64,000 nucleotides of DNA from Leptospira adleri (GCF_002811985.1 NZ_NPDU01000012.1:22406-86405), one strand, 5' to 3'. Shown: positions 1-9,107, counted from the first letter of the stretch. The notes: generated by a model from the sequence alone, not told the origin. Program-made: numbers and translations.

Positions 1-2
1 CT

Positions 3-137
3 TTGATGGCGGATTCCTTACGCGCAGTTTTTATAGAAGGCGCCGGTTTGGCGGCCGCGATTCCCGCAGTTGCCGGATTGCTTATTTACGGAATCGTATT
101 TCTTTTTGCGGGAAGCAGAATTTTTCGCTGGTCTTGA
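3..137 (+). CDS. C-terminal end of a multi-pass membrane protein (5' part outside window)
   Basis: This reading frame is open from the window edge and stops with TGA at 135-137, leaving about 44 residues. It contains one clear hydrophobic helix (IPAVAGLLIYGIVFLFAG) followed by a short basic tail (SRIFRWS). The preceding residues, with a GAGLAAAIPA stretch, look like the last transmembrane segment of a transporter of the major-facilitator type, but too little is visible to name a family. Its stop overlaps a possible TTG start of the next frame, so it probably shares a transcript with pyrD. Confidence 0.55.
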   Translation: MMADSLRAVFIEGAGLAAAIPAVAGLLIYGIVFLFAGSRIFRWS

Positions 138-163
138 TCCAAGAGGAGAAAAAAGTTTCAGAG

Positions 164-1270
164 ATGATTTCTTCCTCGTTGAGACAAGGCGCTTACGCCG
201 CTTTTCTGAAACCTTTTTTTCTTTCTCTAGATCCGGAGACGGCGCACGGACTCGCAAAAACTTTACTCGGAGTGAGTCGAAAAATTCCGGGAGTTCTTTC
301 CGCTATGGAATCGATGACTTCCTATCAAAGCGATCGATTGAAAACCAAAGTCGCCGGAATCGAATTCGAAAATCCGTTGGGAATGGCCGCAGGCTTTGAT
401 AAGACAGGAGAGTTGTATCCTTTTTTGAGCAGAATGGGTTTCGGTCACGTCGAAGTGGGAACGATCACAGGTCAGGCACAACCGGGAAATCCAAAACCGA
501 GAGTTTTCCGTTATCCGGAAGACCAAGCGCTCGTTAATCGAATGGGCTTTAATAATCCAGGCGCGGATCTCGCATTCGAAATTCTTTCCAAACAAACTAA
601 AGGAAAAATCCGGGGAATCAACGCCGGCAAAACAAAGATCGTTCCGGAAGACAAAGCCGTCGAGGACTACGTCTACACTTTGAAACGTTTGGCGCCTTAC
701 GCCGATTATACGGTCATCAATATCAGTTCTCCGAACACTCCGGGTCTTAGAAACTTTCAGAAGCAGGAGAATTTTGTTTCTTTGATCGAAGGTATTCGTT
801 CCGGACTTGGAGAAAATTTTAAAATTCCTATCTTCATCAAGTTCGCACCCGACATGGAACAAAAGGACTTGGAAGCATTGCTAGAAACTTCTCTCAGCTT
901 GAAATTGAACGGAGTCATTCTTACGAATACTACGATCGATAAATCGCTCCTCTCGAAATATCCTAATGTGGAAAAAGAAGGAGGTCTTTCCGGCTCTCCG
1001 CTTAGAAAAAAATCGACCGAGTTCATTCGTGTTGCGTATAATCTATTGAAGGGGAGAATTCCTATTATCGGGGTGGGTGGAATTGATTCGGGTGTTACAG
1101 CATTGGAAAAAATTCTTGCAGGTGCTGATTTGATTCAAGTTTACACCGGTTATATCTATCAGGGTCCGTTTTTACCTTTGCGTATTCTTGAATTCTTAGA
1201 TCGATTTCTTAAAAAAAATCGTTACGATTCGATCTCTCAGTTAGTTGGAAAAGAAAAGGAAATAAATTGA
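164..1270 (+). CDS. pyrD: Dihydroorotate dehydrogenase, class 2 (quinone-dependent)
   Basis: PyrD oxidises dihydroorotate to orotate in pyrimidine synthesis; class 2 enzymes sit on the inner membrane and pass electrons to quinone. The protein is about 368 residues, the usual class 2 length. Visible signatures are the N-terminal amphipathic region, NPLGMAAGFDKTGE, RMGFNNPGAD, the catalytic-serine loop NISSPNTPGLR and the FMN-phosphate site near IGVGGIDSG. An in-frame TTG at 134 would overlap the upstream stop. I prefer ATG 164 because it begins at the conserved amphipathic helix, although the AGGAG near 144 is about 15 bases away, longer than ideal. Function is secure; the start is not. Confidence 0.95.
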   Translation: MISSSLRQGAYAAFLKPFFLSLDPETAHGLAKTLLGVSRKIPGVLSAMESMTSYQSDRLKTKVAGIEFENPLGMAAGFDKTGELYPFLSRMGFGHVEVGTITGQAQPGNPKPRVFRYPEDQALVNRMGFNNPGADLAFEILSKQTKGKIRGINAGKTKIVPEDKAVEDYVYTLKRLAPYADYTVINISSPNTPGLRNFQKQENFVSLIEGIRSGLGENFKIPIFIKFAPDMEQKDLEALLETSLSLKLNGVILTNTTIDKSLLSKYPNVEKEGGLSGSPLRKKSTEFIRVAYNLLKGRIPIIGVGGIDSGVTALEKILAGADLIQVYTGYIYQGPFLPLRILEFLDRFLKKNRYDSISQLVGKEKEIN

Positions 1271-1400
1271 ATCCCGAAAAATGGACGATGGTTCCGTGAA
1301 ACAGAAAAACTCTTCTTGGATTTCACAATCGAAGAGGAAATTTATTTTATAAAAATGGAATAGGATCGCTCTCTAAAAGAAGTATTAGGAAATTAGTGAT

Positions 1401-2846
1401 ATGTTGATAAAAACTTTCGTCCCGCTTTTGATTCTTTGTTTATTCTCCTGGGGATGTCCGGTTGATAAGGACAAAGATAAAACATCCGAAAACATAAATC
1501 TTCTTCTCGGTTTGTACGTTTTTAATGAATCGCTTTATCGTTGTGATCCTTCGGAAAATACGAGAACTTCGGGTGCGACTCCGAATTTCAGCGTCACTTC
1601 CTCCAACTTAAGCCAAGTTTTATTAACGGAGAGTAACGCATACGCGGATGGAGGGACCGCCTATCTTGCGGGAACCGTAAACTTTCCGGGAATCGGAAAG
1701 AATAATCCCGTAGGAATTGTTTACGCGGAACAAAATCACGCCTTTGCCTCCAACGCGAATCGTTTTATCTATCCTCTTTGGGAAAATGCCGCGCGAAATT
1801 TGATTCAGGATAACGGCAAAAGCGAAGCGGCCGGATCCCGCTCCGTAACCACCGCTTTTCCGATCGGAGCGAGTCCGGGTTATTATGCTCCGAGTGCGGG
1901 TTATAATAATTTCGGAAGTAATATCTTAGGAGTGGATTTTATTCTTCCTGCCGTTCCAAATCCGTCCGTTCCAACGCGTAGAGTTACGAATAATACTCCT
2001 CATACATGTGAAGAATATAAATTTCGCGCTGAACCGAACGGGATTTTCGGAAGCGCTAGTTCGGGATTGTCTAAGGTCTGGCAATCCAGAAAAAAATTGA
2101 ACATCAATCTGATCTTTGTTCCAACCGCGGTAACGACGCCTACTACGGTTGGAATGGCGACGATGATTCAAACTTTAAAGGATATCTATGCACAGGATAC
2201 GGTGAAGATAGACATTACGGTTAACGCTGTTGTTGCAACCGGTGCAGACACCAACTTTCTAACTATCGCGAACGTCTCCGACGATTACGGAGACGTCGCC
2301 GGTTCATTGGCTACGTTGTATAAAACAAATCCGGCGGCGGTTCAGGATCCGAATTCTTTGAATATTTATGTAACGAGAGGTTATACCGTTTCCAGTAGCG
2401 CGCCCGCCGGAATATTAGGGATCTCATCGGGTATTCCCGGAATTCCAGTGGCGGGAACGCCTAAGTCGGGTATGATCGTATTTATTGAAAATCATAGAAC
2501 CGCGACAGGATGCGGAGGTGTTGGCGCGGATTTAACCTGTGCATCCGATCAGATCTTTTTAGCGAAGACGATCGCGCACGAAGGAGCCCACTTTTTAGGT
2601 CTTTATCATCCGGTGGAAAAAGACGTAGTCAAAGGACGTTATTCTCTCGATCCTTTGCCGGAAACTCCGGAATGTCAGGATCAAAATGGAAACAATCTCG
2701 TCGGTTTGGGAGAATGTTTAGGGACCGGCTTTTACAATAGCGGGGGACTCAATCTTATGTTTTGGGCGGGCAATCCTACGATCAATCAGACACAACTTAC
2801 CGGAGAACAAGGTTGGGTGCTTCGTTCGCATCCTCTGGTGTACTAA
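1401..2846 (+). CDS. Putative lipoprotein zinc metalloprotease (metzincin-type motif)
   Basis: This is a 481-residue exported protein. The N-terminus is a hydrophobic signal ending in FSWGC, a plausible lipobox with Cys19 as the lipidated residue, followed by a charged DKDKDK stretch that suits a surface or periplasmic lipoprotein. Near the C-terminus HEGAHFLGLYH (His393-His403) matches the metzincin zinc-binding pattern HExxHxxGxxH. About 50 residues later NLMFW (Met453) is placed like the metzincin Met-turn. These features resemble the M43/pappalysin group, but the remaining 370 residues are not recognised. Cysteine pairs near the active site (CGG, LTCAS, ECQD, GECLG) could form disulfides. 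The next gene begins one base after the stop, so the two are probably co-translated. Substrate unknown. Confidence 0.75.
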   Translation: MLIKTFVPLLILCLFSWGCPVDKDKDKTSENINLLLGLYVFNESLYRCDPSENTRTSGATPNFSVTSSNLSQVLLTESNAYADGGTAYLAGTVNFPGIGKNNPVGIVYAEQNHAFASNANRFIYPLWENAARNLIQDNGKSEAAGSRSVTTAFPIGASPGYYAPSAGYNNFGSNILGVDFILPAVPNPSVPTRRVTNNTPHTCEEYKFRAEPNGIFGSASSGLSKVWQSRKKLNINLIFVPTAVTTPTTVGMATMIQTLKDIYAQDTVKIDITVNAVVATGADTNFLTIANVSDDYGDVAGSLATLYKTNPAAVQDPNSLNIYVTRGYTVSSSAPAGILGISSGIPGIPVAGTPKSGMIVFIENHRTATGCGGVGADLTCASDQIFLAKTIAHEGAHFLGLYHPVEKDVVKGRYSLDPLPETPECQDQNGNNLVGLGECLGTGFYNSGGLNLMFWAGNPTINQTQLTGEQGWVLRSHPLVY

Positions 2847-2847
2847 T

Positions 2848-3453
2848 ATGAGAACAAAGAAAAATCAAATCGGTTTAAGAATGGGAAATATCTTTTTAAC
2901 GTATCTGTTCGTTTTACTCTGGATCACTTCCGCAATTCAAGCGGAACCGCTCAATCCGGATCAGTATGAAAAAATAAAATCCGTCGTATTACAAACGGGC
3001 CATATCGATAAGGAAACGCTCGTGAAGGAAGTCTACGCGATCAATCCGAATCCGCAAGAGTACCTGATTGCGATCTCAAAAGAACCGGGTATGAGAGTCT
3101 ATGCGCTATCGCAGATCAATGACTTGATCGCGGACTTCGGAGGAAATTCGGCGAAGACGTATTTAGAATCAACGATTTCGAACGAGAATTTTCATCCCTC
3201 GGTAAGAAGCGCCGCGGTTTTTGCGTACGGAAAGTCGTACTATCCATCAGATAAAACTCATACTGAGAATTTCTTAAAACAATATCAAAATCACAATACG
3301 ATCGGAAGTACGATTCAGAATACTTTGAAGGATCTCAAGGCCGGGAAAATGAATTCGGTTCGATTTTCGGATCGTTTGAAAAAATCAAATTTGGAAGGCA
3401 TCAAAGATAAGAATCTTCGTAGACCCGGCTCCGATCACAAAAAGAACGATTGA
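2848..3453 (+). CDS. Small secreted helical protein, HEAT-repeat-like
   Basis: The gene encodes 201 residues and starts at ATG 2848, one base after the metalloprotease stop, implying translational coupling. A long signal peptide (hydrophobic LTYLFVLLWITSAIQA, probable cleavage before EPLNP) sends it to the periplasm. The mature part is charged and helical, with segments such as MRVYALSQINDLIADFG and HPSVRSAAVFAYGKSYY that resemble paired helices of HEAT or armadillo repeats. The tail is very basic. I do not recognise a family. Its position suggests a partner, inhibitor or substrate adaptor of the metalloprotease, which is an inference from spacing only. A second Met at residue 12 is an alternative start. 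Confidence 0.7.
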   Translation: MRTKKNQIGLRMGNIFLTYLFVLLWITSAIQAEPLNPDQYEKIKSVVLQTGHIDKETLVKEVYAINPNPQEYLIAISKEPGMRVYALSQINDLIADFGGNSAKTYLESTISNENFHPSVRSAAVFAYGKSYYPSDKTHTENFLKQYQNHNTIGSTIQNTLKDLKAGKMNSVRFSDRLKKSNLEGIKDKNLRRPGSDHKKND

Positions 3454-3500
3454 GAAATTCTCTTTGAACGAGGTCGATCAAATTTGACGAAAAGGCTGCG

Positions 3501-4178
3501 TCAAGGAGAAGAATCGTTGGGCGTCGCAGTTTGTCTGCAAATTCCCTTTTCTTTCCAGTCCAATTTCCATTCGCTCGCTGAATCGTCTTTAAAAAGACGA
3601 ACGATCAAGTTTGTACAGGAATAACGAACGTTATTCTCCATTGATACTTCGTAATCGCCCGAATAACGAAACCAAGAAACGTCTAAATCGCTGCCGGAGA
3701 TGGCTTCTCCGATTCTTAAATTTTCGATTGTTTTTCCCTTCCATCGATCTTGCAAAAGGCTCTCTTCGATTAATTTCAGAACGGTTTCTTTGTCAGGAGA
3801 TTCTTTTCCCGGATCGGATAAAACGATATTTTTTCCAAAACCCAATTCGGAAAAAAGCCAACCCTTTGTGCGTACAAAAACGTAATTTGCGCCTACTTCG
3901 GTTCTGGTTACGCTTCCATCTTTGCGTTTTGTCGTGACTAAGAATGGAAATTTGTAAAGTATATCGACGCCCGACTTCGGATCGTCTTTTTCTATAAGAA
4001 CGGGTTCGCCGTTGCTTTCAATAGATTGAATTTTATCTCCGAGATTCTTTTTCAACCAATGAATTTGAACGTCTTTTTTTGCTCTTTCTTCGTCGGGGGG
4101 ACCGGCTAATTGTGAGCTCAACAAAGTGGGCATCAAAATGAGCAAAGCAGTTCCAGCTAACGCGAAGACCTTTTTCAT
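3501..4178 (-). CDS. Secreted protein of unknown function
   Basis: A 225-residue protein with a clean signal peptide (MKKVFALAGTALLILMPTLLSS) and probable cleavage near SSQ-LAGPP. The mature region looks like mixed alpha/beta with beta-rich segments around residues 70-110 and two late cysteines (YSCTNLI and KGICRQ) that could pair in the periplasm. No catalytic motif is apparent and I do not recognise the family. It is convergent with the 2848-3453 gene and divergent from the SixA-like gene; the only 36 bases between its ATG and ATG 4215 must hold both upstream signals. Confidence 0.7.
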   Translation of the reverse strand: MKKVFALAGTALLILMPTLLSSQLAGPPDEERAKKDVQIHWLKKNLGDKIQSIESNGEPVLIEKDDPKSGVDILYKFPFLVTTKRKDGSVTRTEVGANYVFVRTKGWLFSELGFGKNIVLSDPGKESPDKETVLKLIEESLLQDRWKGKTIENLRIGEAISGSDLDVSWFRYSGDYEVSMENNVRYSCTNLIVRLFKDDSASEWKLDWKEKGICRQTATPNDSSP

Positions 4179-4214
4179 AGCTCCATAATTAAAGAGATCT
4201 TTTACCTCTTGTCA

Positions 4215-4772
4215 ATGAATTTAAAGTTGACCGGAGAAGAGGAAAACGAGAGACAAAGTTCGTTGAAACAAATTCATTTAATCAGACACGCAAAATCAGA
4301 TTGGGAATCCGAATTCAAATCCGATCGCGAAAGACCTCTTTCGGAACGAGGAAAGAAAAACGCTCGATCTCTTCGGAAGTATTTGGAGAAAATTGAATTT
4401 AAAACGGATCTGTTTTTAATTTCTGATTCTAAAAGGACTTTGGATACTTATAAAATTCTTACCAAGCATAAGGATATCTCTTCCGAGATCAAAGTAACCG
4501 AAGAATTGTACGAATCTGATAGCGAAGATATCTTAGTTAAACTTAGAGAATTGGATTCTAATCTAAAGAGTGTGGCATTGTTAGGTCATAATCCTGGAAT
4601 TGAAGAAATTGCAAACCGTTTGATCCGAGGAAATGAAGACTTGTCCTTAACCGAATCGATTCTATTAAAATTTCCCACATCCGGATTCTTGAGTATACAC
4701 GCCGACATTGATTCGTGGAAGGAACTCAGCAAGGTTCCCGGAAAAATAATTCGATTTTGGATTCCGGGATGA
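4215..4772 (+). CDS. sixA: SixA-like phosphohistidine phosphatase (histidine phosphatase superfamily)
   Basis: The protein is about 185 residues, matching small histidine phosphatases. IHLIRHAKSDW near residue 20 carries the catalytic histidine in the RHxKS form typical of SixA, and LLGHNPGIEEIANRL near residue 120 carries the second histidine of the active site. SixA of enterobacteria removes phosphate from histidine-phosphotransfer domains; the substrate here is unknown. The open frame begins at TTG 4209, but ATG 4215 is two codons in and more likely. The last codons overlap the hpt start in an ATGA arrangement, so the two are translated together. An unusually polar N-terminal 18 residues precede the fold. 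Confidence 0.8.
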   Translation: MNLKLTGEEENERQSSLKQIHLIRHAKSDWESEFKSDRERPLSERGKKNARSLRKYLEKIEFKTDLFLISDSKRTLDTYKILTKHKDISSEIKVTEELYESDSEDILVKLRELDSNLKSVALLGHNPGIEEIANRLIRGNEDLSLTESILLKFPTSGFLSIHADIDSWKELSKVPGKIIRFWIPG

Positions 4773-5314
4773 ATCAAAAAATTTCAGACATTCTTCATCC
4801 TCGTTTCTCCCAAGAAGAAATTGCAAAAAGGGTAAAGTCCTTAGCTTCCGAGATCGCAAAGGATTATAAAAAATTAAATCCTGTTTTTATATGCGTATTA
4901 AAAGGCGGAGTATATTTTTTCTCGGACTTAACAAGAGAGATTCCTTTTTCCGTGGAGATAGATTTTGTACAGGCAAAATCGTATGTTGGTACGGTTTCTA
5001 CCGGAAAAATTGATCTGTTAAAGGATATCAACACCGATCTTTCCGATCGTCATGTGATTCTTGTCGAAGATATTTTAGATACGGGTTTCACGTTGCAATA
5101 TCTTGTAAGACATATCTTCACGCGGAATCCGGCGAGTCTTGAGATCGTGACACTTTTGCTAAAGGAAAGAAAAAACATTCTCGAATTTCCGGTGAAATAC
5201 GTAGGCTGGAGAATCCCGGACGAATTTGTCGTGGGCTACGGTCTTGATTTTGACGGTAAATACCGGAATCTTCCGGATATTCACGTTTTGGAACCGGGAG
5301 ATTTCTCCGTTTAA
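4769..5314 (+). CDS. hpt: Hypoxanthine/purine phosphoribosyltransferase
   Basis: Hpt salvages hypoxanthine (and often guanine) by transferring ribose-5-phosphate from PRPP. The PRPP-binding loop is visible as ILVEDILDTGFTL, preceded by the KGG-containing loop VLKGGVYFFSDL, and the base-binding tail has the VGWRIPDEFVVGYGLD pattern typical of the family. The 181-residue length is usual. The open frame extends upstream to 4715 inside sixA, but ATG 4769 gives the normal N-terminus and overlaps the sixA stop by four bases. Confidence 0.93.
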   Translation: MNQKISDILHPRFSQEEIAKRVKSLASEIAKDYKKLNPVFICVLKGGVYFFSDLTREIPFSVEIDFVQAKSYVGTVSTGKIDLLKDINTDLSDRHVILVEDILDTGFTLQYLVRHIFTRNPASLEIVTLLLKERKNILEFPVKYVGWRIPDEFVVGYGLDFDGKYRNLPDIHVLEPGDFSV

Positions 5315-5621
5315 TTGAAGTTTTAGCTGCTACCAATTTCAAAGAACTGATTTATTTTTTTGCGAAACTCCTTCTTTCACAGCAGAAAAATTGAGAGAAA
5401 AAAGATTTCATTTTCAATCTCAAGTTTTTGCGAGATGGAGAAAAAAAATGTTTTTTACCAAAGGAATCTTCTTTAGTTTAGTAAGTAGAATCTTTTTATA
5501 AGATTCTGCCGTTCGCTTATAAGAAACCAGAGAAAGAATGCGATCAAGTTACCGCGTCGTTTTAGGACTTGTGCTTCGGGTTTTTTAAAAAAGAAATTAG
5601 AATTTAGGACGAACTGTAAAT
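5315..5621. other. Intergenic region with an AT-rich hairpin
   Basis: No convincing gene is present in these 307 bases. The only clear structure is a perfect 8-bp inverted repeat with a 5-base loop at 5487-5507 (arms AGAATCTT/AAGATTCT). No T-run follows it on either strand, so it is not a convincing terminator; it could lie in the leader of the antiporter gene. AGGACG at about 5606 may serve as the ribosome-binding site for ATG 5622. Confidence 0.5.
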
Positions 5622-7385
5622 ATGGAGCATCATTCTCTTTCTCTTTTAAACGATATCGCGTTGAGCATCATCTTTGCGACTTTCTTTTCCCATATTGCTA
5701 GGGTTACCAAACAGCCGTTGATTCTCGGTTATGTTGCGGGCGGGCTTTTACTCGGACCGAACTTAGGTCTCGGTCTTGTCGTAAATGAAGAAAGTATAGA
5801 ATTAATTTCCGAAATCGGTTTGATTCTTTTGTTATTTATCATAGGTCTTGAAATCGATCTAAAAGAATTGGCGCGGATGGGAAAGTCCATGTTCATCCTC
5901 GGAATCAGCCAGTTTGTCTTTTGTGTTCTCTTCGGATTAATTTTCTTCAAAGGAATTCTCGCCGGATCTCCCGGAAAATTCGATCTTCTTTACTTTGCGA
6001 TCGCGCTTGCGATCAGTTCGACGATGATCGTCGTCAAACTTCTTCACGATAAATTCGAAGTGAGTACGATCGCTGGCCGACTTACCATCGGCGTGCTCGT
6101 TCTTCAAGATATTTGGGCGATCATTTTTATGGGCGTTCAACCGAATCTTCAGGATCCTCAGATTCTTAAGATTGCGAGTTCGCTCGGAATCGGACTGGTT
6201 CTCATCGGAGTCGCTTTTTTAATCAGTAGATTCTTTCTTTCCAGATTGTTTGAAGCGGCCGCCTCCAAACCGGAACTCATTTTAATCACGTCCATTGCTT
6301 GGTGTTTTTTACTTTGCGGCTTCGCGGAAAGAGCTGGTCTTTCAAAAGAAATGGGCGCCTTGATCGCTGGAGTGAGCATCGCGGCGTTTCCCTATGGAGC
6401 CGATGTAATCGCAAAACTTTCGGGAATCCGAGATTTTTTTATCACTCTTTTTTTTGTGGCCCTCGGAATGAAAATTCCGATTCCTTCGATTCAGATCATC
6501 AGTATTTCTTTGATCGCCGTTGCCTTTGTGATCGTGAGTCGAGTGATTACAGTCGCGACTCCCGTTTATTTTTCTGGAAAAGGTTTGAGGGCCGGCGTCG
6601 TAACCGGTTTAAATTTGGCGCAGATCAGCGAATTCTCGCTCGTGATTCTTTCATTGGGAATGGGTTACGGACATATCAGCAAAGAATTGGAATCGACAGT
6701 TTTGACTTCGATGATTCTCGCATCCGTAGTTTCCACTTATATCATACTTTTTAACGATCCGATTTCGAGATTCATCTTACGAATGTTAGCCGGAATCGGT
6801 CTCAAGGAAAAAGAAGAGAACCGTACCGAGTCCGATCTTACCGGTCAACCGAAACGGGATATCGTAATTCTGGGTTATTTTAGAATCGCTCAAGGACTTT
6901 TGGAAGGGATCGAAAGGGAAAAACCGGAATGGTTGAATCGGATTCTTATCGTGGATTTTAATCCCGTCTTTAGACAGGCTTTGGAAGCGAAGGGGATACG
7001 ATGGGCGTACGGAGATCTTGCCAATCCGGAAACACTGCATCATTTGGGAATCGAAGACGCAAGATACGTGATCTGTACGATTTCCGATATGATTTTGAAA
7101 GGTACAACCAATCGAAGACTTTTGGAATCTCTGAAAACGATCTGTCATCACACACAACCTTCCATCGTACTTACGACCGACGACGCGAAAGAGGCGGACG
7201 TCCTCGTAGAAAGCGGCGCGGCTCATGTCATCGTTCCGGGAAGAATCAGCGGAATGTCCCTTTTCAAAGAAATGAAAACGATCGTCGATCATTCTAAAAA
7301 CGGTCATGAAAAGACGAACGCTCCTACGAAAAAAAAATCCGTGAAAAAGAAAGCCGCGGCGAAGTCTAAAGTTCGAGGAAAATGA
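5622..7385 (+). CDS. CPA2-family monovalent cation:proton antiporter (KefB-type) with RCK-like domain
   Basis: A 587-residue inner-membrane protein. Residues 1-390 hold about twelve hydrophobic helices with the CPA2 hallmarks: PLILGYVAGGLLLGPNLG near the start, FIIGLEIDL, and ALAISSTMIVVKLL. Residues 410-545 form a TrkA-N/RCK-like Rossmann domain (DIVILGYFRIAQG, YGDLANPETL). The last 30 residues are very rich in lysine and alanine. Family members exchange K+ or Na+ for H+ and are gated by nucleotides or glutathione through the RCK domain. Here the expected GxGxxG loop reads GYFRIA, so nucleotide binding may be altered. The next gene starts immediately after the stop. Confidence 0.88.
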   Translation: MEHHSLSLLNDIALSIIFATFFSHIARVTKQPLILGYVAGGLLLGPNLGLGLVVNEESIELISEIGLILLLFIIGLEIDLKELARMGKSMFILGISQFVFCVLFGLIFFKGILAGSPGKFDLLYFAIALAISSTMIVVKLLHDKFEVSTIAGRLTIGVLVLQDIWAIIFMGVQPNLQDPQILKIASSLGIGLVLIGVAFLISRFFLSRLFEAAASKPELILITSIAWCFLLCGFAERAGLSKEMGALIAGVSIAAFPYGADVIAKLSGIRDFFITLFFVALGMKIPIPSIQIISISLIAVAFVIVSRVITVATPVYFSGKGLRAGVVTGLNLAQISEFSLVILSLGMGYGHISKELESTVLTSMILASVVSTYIILFNDPISRFILRMLAGIGLKEKEENRTESDLTGQPKRDIVILGYFRIAQGLLEGIEREKPEWLNRILIVDFNPVFRQALEAKGIRWAYGDLANPETLHHLGIEDARYVICTISDMILKGTTNRRLLESLKTICHHTQPSIVLTTDDAKEADVLVESGAAHVIVPGRISGMSLFKEMKTIVDHSKNGHEKTNAPTKKKSVKKKAAAKSKVRGK

Positions 7386-7589
7386 ATGGTTCGTTCTCCG
7401 TGTAATAAAATCTGCACGATGGATTTTGAAACCGGATTTTGCGAAGGTTGTTTTCGAACGATCGAAGAAATCGGAAATTGGTCTCGTTATTCCGACTTAG
7501 AAAGGGAGAATCTTTTCTTGATCGTCCGATCTAGAAAGGAAGAGATTCTTTCCCGGAAAAAAAAGATCAAAAAAGAAATCGAGTTTTAG
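7386..7589 (+). CDS. DUF1289-family small cysteine protein
   Basis: A 67-residue protein with the DUF1289 pattern: SPCNKICTMD at the N-terminus, then GFCEGCFRTIEEIGNW. The four cysteines (CxxxC and CxxC) could bind a metal, which is inference from the pattern; family function is unknown. The C-terminus is a lysine-rich helix. ATG 7386 directly abuts the TGA of the antiporter, so the two are translationally coupled. This pairing is the only hint of role. Confidence 0.85.
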   Translation: MVRSPCNKICTMDFETGFCEGCFRTIEEIGNWSRYSDLERENLFLIVRSRKEEILSRKKKIKKEIEF

Positions 7590-7704
7590 AATTTCCCTCT
7601 TTCATTCATTTAAAATGAAATTGTCTCTCCGACAAACGCAGACTTTCTTCGAAAAATTCTTGCACGGGTTTTAAGACCGTTGCGTAAGTTACGGCAAAAT
7701 CCGA

Positions 7705-8916
7705 TTAAGAAAGAATTTTATAAATTTCTAATGTTTTTTCTGCGGAACGTTTCCAGGAAAATCTTTTCGAATTCTTTTTTCCTTTCGGTACGAGAGCCTT
7801 TGTTTCTTTCGAATTCTTAAAAAAACGTTCTAATAGTTGTTTTAATTCCTCCGGTTGATCCGGAGAAAAATATGAAACGGTTTCTTCCAGCATTTCGGGC
7901 ATAACCGTCGCGTTGGAAGAAAACACGGGACATCCGCAGGCCTGAGCTTCCAGAGGAGGAAATCCAAATCCTTCGTATTTGGAAGGAAAGATCAAAACTC
8001 CGGCGCAAGAATAAAGACAACGAAGTTCTTCCAAGGAAAGCCGTTCCATCGGAAGAATTCGATTTTTATAATCCTGGACTTCCGGCTCGAGATAATCCGG
8101 AATTTTTCCCGAAGCGCCTCCGAGGACCCAACTCGATTTTAAGATCTTAGAATCCCAAAAGAATTTTAGAACGTTTAAGACGAAGTTTAAATTCTTATGA
8201 CCCTTTCCGATTCCCACACTGAGCAAATATCCTTCTTTGAGTTTGTATTTTTTTAAGAATTTTTTTTTCTCTTCGGACGAAGCGGGATAAAAAACGGATT
8301 CGTCGATTCCATTCGGAATCACTTCGATCGTATCTTTTGAAAAATGAAAAACTGATTCCAAATCCCGTGCGGTATATCGAGAAACGGAAACGACTTGTTT
8401 TGAGAAAAATCGGATCAATCGAAATACGATCTGCATATAGATTCTTTTTGCAAAACTTGAATGAAATTCTTTCATACGAAACGGAATGATATCGTGAATC
8501 GTGACGATAACTTTTGAAAGATAAAGCAGCGGAGCGTTAAAATGAGGAATATCCAAAAGATCCATCTCCCTCATCAACGGATGTCCGAAAAATTCTTTCA
8601 GAGAATAGATCGGAACTTCGTAGGATATTACCGGATAAGAATAGGATTCCGATCCGCTCGCGCGAGAATTCGAAGGACCGTCACTTTGCGGTTCCTTTTT
8701 AAGACCGGAAATTTCATGGCAGGAAATTCCTTCCTTTCGGATTGTTTCCGAATTTCCAAAAAGAAATATCTGAAAATTCATCTTCTCCGCCAAAGGGCCG
8801 ATGTATTTAAGAATTCCCCGGATTCTCATCCCGATCCCGGAATGTGCGATCATACGGGCGTCTAACCCGATCTTTACGGGTCGATCTCGTTTTGTTCGGA
8901 AATTCTCGACGTTCAT
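7705..8916 (-). CDS. Glycosyltransferase, family 4 (GT-B fold)
   Basis: GT4 enzymes move a sugar from a nucleotide-sugar donor onto a lipid or glycan. Visible features are the N-terminal GLDARMIAHSGIGMR loop, a central VTIHDIIPFRM segment, the donor-domain entry LLSVGIGKGHKNLNF, and the C-terminal acidic motif EGFGFPPLEAQACGCPVF, with the E-x7-E pair that contacts the donor. At about 403 residues it is of normal length. The open frame runs upstream to 9033 with a basic, unlikely extension; ATG 8916 gives the expected beginning. It is a lone gene that faces the antiporter operon and is divergent from folE. Probable use in lipopolysaccharide or another surface glycan; acceptor unknown. Confidence 0.85.
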   Translation of the reverse strand: MNVENFRTKRDRPVKIGLDARMIAHSGIGMRIRGILKYIGPLAEKMNFQIFLFGNSETIRKEGISCHEISGLKKEPQSDGPSNSRASGSESYSYPVISYEVPIYSLKEFFGHPLMREMDLLDIPHFNAPLLYLSKVIVTIHDIIPFRMKEFHSSFAKRIYMQIVFRLIRFFSKQVVSVSRYTARDLESVFHFSKDTIEVIPNGIDESVFYPASSEEKKKFLKKYKLKEGYLLSVGIGKGHKNLNFVLNVLKFFWDSKILKSSWVLGGASGKIPDYLEPEVQDYKNRILPMERLSLEELRCLYSCAGVLIFPSKYEGFGFPPLEAQACGCPVFSSNATVMPEMLEETVSYFSPDQPEELKQLLERFFKNSKETKALVPKGKKNSKRFSWKRSAEKTLEIYKILS

Positions 8917-9107
8917 GATAGGACAAATTCGCTCGCGGTGGGAAATCCGCAAGAAAATCAAAATCCGATGGAAGATTCTATAGCCTATTTTGAGAATGGG
9001 AATGTTCTCTCTTGGGATTCTAAAAAAGATCAACCGAATTCTTCGAAATAGAATCTAACAAGAGACCCTGATCCAATCTTAGGAAATATAACTGAAGAGA
9101 GTTTAAA

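Noticed and set aside
3..137. Internal ATG at position 6 as the true start of a short protein
   Set aside because: The frame is open to the window edge and the sequence looks like the last helix of a longer membrane protein.
5487..5507. Perfect 8-bp hairpin as terminator of hpt
   Set aside because: It is 170 bases from the stop and has no T-run on either strand; kept only as an intergenic structure.
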